Source: Ctena decussata
Taxonomy: Eukaryota > Mollusca > Bivalvia > Lucinida > Lucinidae
DNA: 64,000 bases
Reading direction: 5' to 3'
Assembly (NCBI GenBank): GCA_963989385.1
Contig: OZ022506.1
Coordinates: 21,763,903-21,827,902 of the forward strand
The position numbers and the translations under genes are program-made. The notes under the pieces are model-generated. The model did no database searches, was not told where the DNA came from, and was given only the letters and a program-made list of their open reading frames with translations. Below are positions 58,090 to 64,000 of this stretch, piece by piece; position 1 is the stretch's first letter, and every line of letters begins with the position of its first letter.

Positions 58090-58324
58090 TTAGTGTGTAA
58101 TTTGATGATTATCACTTGCCCCAGGAGCCTGCCATTTATAAGTTGAATGACCTCAAATATTTTCTGTTGGAATCACTTAGCAGTTGCAGCAAGGTAAAAT
58201 GAGTTACAGAGCGGTTGGAGATATTAGCTTAGCGAAGTGCTCCAGTGCAAAGCCAGATCAGTCTGTTCATTGAAATGCACACTGTTAAACGTTGACAGGG
58301 AACAAATGCCTTTGCAACATCTGA

Positions 58325-58425
58325 TTCATAACAGTTTAGACCATGATCAGACTGTTTCTTTAGGAGCAGTCTGATCTGGGTTAGCACTGTTCTGTCCCAA
58401 TACTTAGAATTTTAAGGTAATTCTG
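58325..58425. mobile_element. MITE family D copy
   Basis: AACAGTTTAGACCATGATC, AGACTGTTTCTTTAGGAGC, AGTCTGATCTGGGTTAGC, then CCCAATACTTAG. Confidence 0.65.
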
Positions 58426-58429
58426 GCAA

Positions 58430-59215
58430 TAAAAATCTAGCATTAGCAGGTCAGCTTACAACACATTAAAATAGTACTAGTACTTATATAAATAATAATA
58501 ATGAATACATTAAATGAGAATAATGGAAATAGCTGTTGGTTAATGGTTATACAAACATGCTTTGCATAGGCATACAAAAACTGTTCTTGCACCATAGAAA
58601 ATTGACACCTCAAGTATGTCAAGCTATTGTCTGCATTTGAAAGTCTGTATTTCAAGTCATCTTCTGTATACTGAGGTGACCAGTGGTGTCTTTTTAATGT
58701 TTATCTCCTAAATCACATCCGAAGACAGTATACGCTCAAAAATAATTGCAATCTTTCCATATGGAATCACGGTCAACTCCTCTAGAAAGTGGTTCCACAG
58801 CATAAAAGTTCAGGTAAACAAACGCTTGCTATCCAGCTGTTTCAAGCTGTTAGACTGATGTGATGGAAAACATGTCTGCTGCCTGATGTTTAAGATAAGA
58901 GCAATAAACATGATTTTAATTACCTTAGCAGATGAAAAAATGATCTGTAGAAATTAAATTAGGACATACTGACTTATTTTTTATATAGAGAATCAGTTAA
59001 GAGACCTGAACAATCACTTTAAATTAGAGCCAATGATAACCATTTGTACCTTAACAGAGAAGATATTTTGTTTAAGGCACGTGACTCTAAGTGACTGACA
59101 TTCTGATTATAGGTGCAAAAGTAAATAAAGACTATATATCCTGGTTAAAACTTCATAGCAGCACTGTTCATTGCCATATATGAAAATAACATGACATTTA
59201 AGCTATGGAAACTGG
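58430..59215. other. Intergenic stretch, nothing recognised
   Basis: No coding or repeat structure that I can support. Confidence 0.5.
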
Positions 59216-59218
59216 GTA

Positions 59219-59387
59219 CAGTGGACCCTCTTTTCAACGACAGCATTTGTTCCCAAAAATTTTGACGTTAAACTGAATTTGCTGTTGTAAAGAATGCATA
59301 TTTAGAACAATTAAACCATTCCATGCAAAATGACATTATAAAGAATTTTGCTGTTGTAATGAGTGCCGTTGTAAAATGGGTTGACTG
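59219..59387. mobile_element. pogo/Tigger-like MITE (169 bp)
   Basis: CAGTGGACCCTCTTTTCAAC at left and GTTGTAAAATGGGTTGACTG at right (imperfect inverted repeats), TA on both outer sides, with GCTGTTGTAA words inside. Confidence 0.7.
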
Positions 59388-59428
59388 TATACAGCTGACG
59401 GCTTTACCATTACAATGATTATTTTAGT

Positions 59429-61120
59429 TTGTGGATACATAAAATTTATGTGTGCACTGGTTTATTCAGAATGGTAAATATTTATGTACTTGGTCTGATA
59501 CACAATCATCCTTACATACCTCCCTTACAAGGTGTTTTTAAGTTTGAAATACGTTTGAAACACGTTTATAACTACTGTATCACTAATAACATTATAACTC
59601 CATTTCAGTCAGGTTTTGTTCACGGAGACTCAACGACATACCAGCTGCTAGACATTTATAATACATTTTGCGAGGCGGTAGATTCAGGGAAAGAAGTACG
59701 TGTGGTCTTTTGCGATATCAGCAAGGCGTTTGATCGAGTTTGGCACGAGGGCCTCCTACACAAACTAAGCTGTATTGGAATTTCAGGGAAACTATTAAAT
59801 TGGTTTCGTGACTATCTTGCAGAAAGAAAACAGCGCGTTGTGCTTAATGGCTATGCGTCAGAATTTAAGGCAGTGAATGCTGGAGTGCCCCAAGGATCTA
59901 TATTAGGCCCCTTACTATTTTTAATTTATATAAACGATATTGTTAGAACCCTCAATTGTAACGTGCGCCTTTTTGCGGATGACACAAGTTTGTATGTTGT
60001 CGTAGAAAATCCAACCGCTGCTGCAAATATTCTAAATGATAACTTAACAAATGTGCATAATTGGGCTGTTCAATGGTTAGTTAGTTTTAACCCGTCAAAA
60101 ACAGAATCGATGGTTATTTCGAGAAAACGTAATAAACCTCTTCATCCCCAGCTGGTAATGAATGACATAGTGGTAAATGAAGTTGACATACATAAACACT
60201 TAGGAATCGTTTTTAGTAATGATTGTAATTGGCATGCTCATATATTAGGAATTGCTAACAAAGCATGGCAACGGATAAATATCTTAAGGGCTTTTAAATT
60301 TAAATTGGACAGAAATTCACTTGAACGTATGTATTTCTCTTTTATCCGACCTGTTCTGGAGTACTCCGGAACAGTTTGGGATAATTGTTCTAATGAAGAT
60401 AAAAAATATATTGAATCTATTCAAATTGAAGCAATGAGAATAGTAACCGGGGCAACTAAATTATGCAGCATAGCTAAACTGTACGATGATACCAGATGGG
60501 AGACGCTTCAAACCAGACGGTATAGACAAAAACTGATAATATTTTATAAAATGATTTATGGACTTGCCCCTTTCTATTTAAATAACTTGGTCCCTTCATT
60601 AGTACAGGAAACTTCTCGTTATTCATTAAGGAATGCCCAAAACGTTACATCAGTTCACGGAAATACAAATTTATACTTAAATTCTTTTCTCCCATCTGTT
60701 ATCAGAGACTGGAATGTTCTACCTTTAGAAATAAGAAACTCCGATTCTCTTTCTAATTTTAAACGTAAACTTGTAGGCCAACGCATTAAACCTCCATCTT
60801 ATTACAATTATGGAGAAAGACAAACACAAATTTATCATACAAGATTACGACTAGAATGTAGTATACTTAGATCTCACCTTTATAAAAAAAATATCATTGA
60901 TTCTCCATTATGCACCTGTGGTGCCGTCGAAACAACAAAACATTTTTTCATAAGCTGTCCTAATTACAATAGACAAAGGAATCAGTATCTTGCAGAATTC
61001 ACTCATCTACCAATTCGGACGCTTTTGTGCGGTAACAGTGAACTATCGGACATAGAAAACGAAAACGTTTTTAGAGCAGTTCATACATTTATAGCTCGTT
61101 CTGATAGATTTTCGCGATGA
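59429..61120 (+). CDS. LINE 2 reverse transcriptase, 5'-truncated, frame intact
   Basis: Uninterrupted 563-codon frame; the first ~35 codons before 59535 are host sequence read through. RT blocks: PFQSGFVHGDSTTYQLLD, VVFCDISKAFDRVWH (motif A Asp), NAGVPQGSILGPLLFLIYIN, VRLFADDTSLYVV (motif C, FADD), SFNPSKTESMVI, HKHLGIVFSNDCNWH. The C-terminal part has RPVLEYSGTVWDN, RYRQKLIIFYKMIYGLAPFY, SFLPSVIRDWNVLPLEIRNS and a zinc-knuckle-like CTCGAVETTKHFFISC near residues 495-510. Jockey/CR1-type LINE. The endonuclease and the start of RT are lost by truncation, but no stop or frameshift has accumulated, so the insertion is probably recent. Not a host gene. Confidence 0.9.
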   Translation: MWIHKIYVCTGLFRMVNIYVLGLIHNHPYIPPLQGVFKFEIRLKHVYNYCITNNIITPFQSGFVHGDSTTYQLLDIYNTFCEAVDSGKEVRVVFCDISKAFDRVWHEGLLHKLSCIGISGKLLNWFRDYLAERKQRVVLNGYASEFKAVNAGVPQGSILGPLLFLIYINDIVRTLNCNVRLFADDTSLYVVVENPTAAANILNDNLTNVHNWAVQWLVSFNPSKTESMVISRKRNKPLHPQLVMNDIVVNEVDIHKHLGIVFSNDCNWHAHILGIANKAWQRINILRAFKFKLDRNSLERMYFSFIRPVLEYSGTVWDNCSNEDKKYIESIQIEAMRIVTGATKLCSIAKLYDDTRWETLQTRRYRQKLIIFYKMIYGLAPFYLNNLVPSLVQETSRYSLRNAQNVTSVHGNTNLYLNSFLPSVIRDWNVLPLEIRNSDSLSNFKRKLVGQRIKPPSYYNYGERQTQIYHTRLRLECSILRSHLYKKNIIDSPLCTCGAVETTKHFFISCPNYNRQRNQYLAEFTHLPIRTLLCGNSELSDIENENVFRAVHTFIARSDRFSR

Positions 61121-61350
61121 ATTAATTTATATTTCAACATGATATTATCGTCGCTACATCATTGCATTTTCATTCTCCATAATTTTAGGATCGATATTTT
61201 CCTCGTGGTGAATTGTCGCTGGCTGACGCATGCGTTATCGGATGGGTACGAATTTCAATTCACTCCGGCCTCGCCGTCGTGGATTGATGTTTCGTGATCC
61301 GCCCTCAAACGACATGTGTTAATCAGCGATGGTTCACGGGTAAGGAAAAA
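59530..61350 (+). mobile_element. LINE 2, 5'-truncated non-LTR retrotransposon
   Basis: LINE homology starts abruptly near 59530, inside the RT domain, and runs through the stop at 61118 into a 3' UTR of about 200 bp. The 3' boundary is not sharp; a short AT-rich stretch follows at about 61380. Confidence 0.85.
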
Positions 61351-62216
61351 TGATTCTCAACTATAAGATGTACACAGACATATTAATACAATAAATGTAT
61401 CAATTACCTAATTGCTGAATGAACCAAACTAATGCTTTACCATGACTCTCTGAAATGCGTGGCTTGTGGTCTGGGACGGTTCGGTGGGACTGAGGGGCGG
61501 CAACACGGCTTGGACCATTTCTTTTTTTTTTGACTAAATAGTACAATATTGTTGAGAACTGGTAGATCTATTGAACAATATCATGTAATCTGGGACAAGT
61601 AATCTTTTCGTAGCCTGTATAATGCTATAGATAAATCTATGATTTATGTATGTTTGCTTAAGATCTACTATGTTCAAAAAATACGCTCATACTACTAGAA
61701 ACCATAATGAAACAGTATTTTGGACTTCATCATGATGCACAATATTTTGAATTGTAAATTGATCACTACTAGGAGAGGATACCTATAAGTTCTTTGAACT
61801 TGTTTTCCGATCCTAACATTATATGTATGTGTGAATATGATTTGTACAAAAGATGAAATAAAATATTGTTTAAACCAAGTTTGAAATAGAGCGTGAGTTT
61901 CCTGTCCATGTTTATGCATTATAGGGGAGGCCAACCAAACTGCACTCAAGAAATTCATATTATTTCTGATTACATCAGTATTGAGAACCGTAGAAATTTA
62001 CAAGATTCTTATGTGGTTGGGAAATTTAGGTCTGAACATGAAATGAATATGTTTTAATTTTTCTGGTACTCAAACATGTCTATTATAAACGACACCGGAA
62101 GTCAAAGAATAATAGAAGAGTCAAAGAAGTTGAGAGGGAAGACGAACCATAAGTAAGGGTTCATTAGTCCCTTACTTCCAAGTAAGATTCCAAGTAAGAA
62201 ACAAATGATTCTCTAG
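61350..62216. other. Intergenic stretch, nothing firm
   Basis: At 61850-61880 GATGAAATAAAATATTGTTT followed by AAACCAAG resembles 17970-18000 in PLRG1 intron 6, a possible shared repeat tail. Otherwise no recognised feature. Confidence 0.45.
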
Positions 62217-63388
62217 AATCAGAATCAGAATTGTTTACTGGTGATACGTCCAAGGACAATCATTCACCAGGACCTGTGAATCAGGGAAGCTAGTCCCTAG
62301 CCCTTAATAGAGAAGTAAACTTAGTATCTGAATCCTCTGCACCCTCAGCAGCAGAAATAAGTGAATCTTCCAGGGAATTGCAATCTCTAAAAGTCTGGGT
62401 GAAGAAACTGGACTTGTAAATGTCAGTCCCAGCCAATGGGGTCCGAAATGTCAGGGAATGATGATTCCTGGTACGCCTATTTGGGGGAACAAGGTCATTT
62501 ATGGGTATACTGGCTGCACCCCTCAGACCTTTGTAAAGCATTATAAGTCTACTATCTTTCCTTTTTTTTTTAGGGATTCCCACTTAAGTTTCTCCAGAAT
62601 GAAAGCCCGGTGGCTCAGTGGTTAGTGCATTTGACTCTGAAGCCAGAGGTCGTGGGTTCGAGCCCCGCCCGAGGCGAAATCTTCCTATGTCCGAACGCAT
62701 TTTTCTAGCATCATTTGCAGGGATGATGCTAACAAGTGTGCCGTCCTTCGGATCGGGACGTTAACTGGAGGCCCCCTGTGCAGGGAGAGTCATCCCCTGT
62801 GCAGGTTAAAGATCCCTACTATAGCTACATGGCTATACGTAGGCTTTCATCCTGCAACACCGGAGTGTACATATGTACACCGTCTGTGTCCCCTTCGGGG
62901 GTTAAGGCGTAAATGGAAGAAAGAAAGAAAGAATGCCAGTCATACTCCCAGTTTCATATGTGTAATTTCCCATTACAAATCTAGCTGCCCTTTTCTGCAC
63001 CTTCTCAAGTTCATCTTGAAGAAGTATACTTTGAGGGTCCCAAACTGAACTGCCATACTCCAGGACTGGAGGCACCAGTCCCTTGTATGCTGACTCCTTA
63101 ACACCTTGTGGACATGCTGCCAAGTTACGTCTGAGGAACCCGAGGGTCCTATTAGCCTTTGTGCAAATATTACTGACATGTGTGTTCCATTTCAAATCAT
63201 TGGCAATGGTTATGCCGAGATACTTGACAGTTTCTACATTACTGAGGACCGTTCCCTCTAAGGTATAGGAAGCATTGATCTTCTTGATCCGTTTCCTTGT
63301 AATTTGCATTATATTGCATTTAACAGGTTGAAATCTCATGCCCCAACTCCTTGCCCAACAACCTAAATGATCTATAGACTTACGGACA
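62217..63388 (-). pseudogene. LINE 3 fragment, C-terminal RT region, split by a SINE
   Basis: Minus strand. From 63388: GCWARSWGMRFQPVKCNIMQ, TVKYLGITIANDLKWNTHVS, RTLGFLRRNLAACPQGVK, LVPPVLEYGSSVWDPQ, LEKVQKRAARFVMGNYTY, then MTGIL where the SINE begins. It resumes at 62583 with KKRKDSRLIMLYKGLRGAAS, RTRNHHSLTF, FRDCNSLEDSL and a stop at 62290. The 3' tail at about 62217-62240 is made of GATTCT repeats. CR1/L2-type LINE, truncated before the catalytic RT motifs. Confidence 0.88.
62602..62930 (+). mobile_element. tRNA-derived SINE, family A, copy 2, in LINE 3
   Basis: GCCCGGTGGCTCAGTGGTTA (box A) and GGGTTCGAGCCCC (box B), body GCATCATTTGCAGGGATGAT and GGAGGCCCCCTGTGCAGGG, and a GAAAGAAAG tail. 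Target duplication GAATG at 62597-62601 and 62931-62935. Confidence 0.92.
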
Positions 63389-63530
63389 ACTCGCCCCATA
63401 GACAACTCGCCCCAAGACAACTCGCCCCACAAAAATCTCGCCCCAAGACAACTCGCCCCACCTTCAGGTGACAACTCGCCCCACATTCTGAGACAACTCG
63501 CCTCAAAGACAACTTGCCCTACCTCGTAAA
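63388..63530. repeat. Minisatellite of ACAACTCGCCCCA-type words
   Basis: About nine copies of GACAACTCGCCCCA variants (complement GGGGCGAGTTGTC) with spacing from 12 to about 25 bp, abutting the truncation point of LINE 3. Confidence 0.85.
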
Positions 63531-63779
63531 TATGTTAAAACCCTGTCCCGTTAGGCGCTTAAGAGGACAACAAATACTAATAAGCATTAATGAATATTTG
63601 TAGCATGCCTCACAGCCACAGTTTGATAACAATTACGCTTCAAATAAAAGTGCAATTATCAACATAAACACGATCAAGTTTTTTCAAACAATGAACGGCT
63701 GGAGACATCTACTGTTCCCTATGACGGAACAACTTGAACTACTCAGCATAGCTCTCTGTATAGAAATACGCCTATTCAT

Positions 63780-63997
63780 CAGTGCTGGAAACGGCCAGTG
63801 GCCAGGTGGCCAAATGCGCCTAATTTTTGTCTCTGGCCACCAGAAATCTCCAAAATATTACCTTTAGTGGCCCAAATTTATCTTTCTGGCAATACTGAAT
63901 GAATGGGAACTTTAGGAAGTGGATAATTTGGGCCACTGAAAGTTAGGCCTGTTAAGCTTTTGGGCCACTACATAAATTTTGTGAGTTTCCAGCACTG
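63780..63997. mobile_element. Small hAT-like MITE (218 bp)
   Basis: Ends CAGTGCTGGAAAC / GTTTCCAGCACTG. Interior GGCCAGTGGCCAGGTGGCC and repeated GGGCCACT words. The window ends 3 bp after it, so the target duplication cannot be read. Confidence 0.75.
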
Positions 63998-64000
63998 ATT

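Noticed and set aside
59429..59530. Start of the LINE 2 frame as a true N-terminus
   Set aside because: RT homology begins only near 59535; the upstream codons are flanking sequence read in frame by chance.
62605..62680. Possible functional tRNA gene
   Set aside because: Box A and B are present but a SINE body, tail and target duplication follow; it is a SINE head. The same applies to the heads at 4275-4325, 12350-12420 and 34270-34333.

Overview
This is a 64 kb piece of a repeat-rich animal nuclear genome. Split genes with GT-AG introns, several non-LTR retrotransposon families, tRNA-derived SINEs, many small palindromic DNA transposons and minisatellite-bearing elements that look like Helentron-associated elements all point to a mollusc, most likely a bivalve. 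The species assignment is inference. I see no prokaryotic features, rRNA, CRISPR array or intact tRNA gene.

Only two host protein-coding genes can be supported, arranged tail to tail. The first is PLRG1 (plus strand, 14 coding exons, 5767-30248), a spliceosomal WD40 protein of the Prp19/CDC5L complex. Its exons join in phase into a 500-residue product that is collinear with the vertebrate protein. The second (minus strand, 7 coding exons, 45895 down to 34843) encodes a 446-residue protein. Its C-terminal part resembles the C8orf48/DUF4606 family, and its N-terminal half is low in complexity and rich in Y-T-D-T motifs with a 14-residue tandem repeat.

Layout. 1-5760: a decayed LINE 3' end joined to a duplicated DNA-transposon end, a minus-strand minisatellite element interrupted by a SINE, and a TIR element just upstream of PLRG1. 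5767-30248: PLRG1, with introns loaded by a 3.1 kb Helentron-like element (intron 1), a TA-flanked element nested in another palindromic element (intron 3), a 1.55 kb TA-flanked element (intron 9), an interrupted minisatellite array (intron 11) and many MITEs. 30249-34842: intergenic MITEs, including a piggyBac-like one. 34843-45911: the DUF4606-like gene with pogo-like, piggyBac-like and hAT-like elements in its introns. 45950-49700: a MITE array, pogo-like MITEs and a perfect 34-bp-arm palindrome. 49710-55057: an almost full-length but mutated APE-type LINE inserted into a minisatellite, with a large inverted duplication at its 5' end. 55829-58089: a Harbinger-like element with TTA flanks and a nested satellite array. 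59530-61350: a young 5'-truncated LINE with an intact reverse transcriptase frame. 62217-63388: a minus-strand LINE fragment split by a SINE. The window ends with a GGGGCGAGTTGTC-type minisatellite and a small hAT-like MITE.

I did not find a new multi-gene system. The most unusual structures are nested or rearranged mobile elements: the inverted duplication at the 5' end of the LINE, which includes host flank; the same GCAAACAGT-type palindromic core carried inside MITEs with different termini; and insertions whose empty site is documented by sister copies of the host repeat in this same window.
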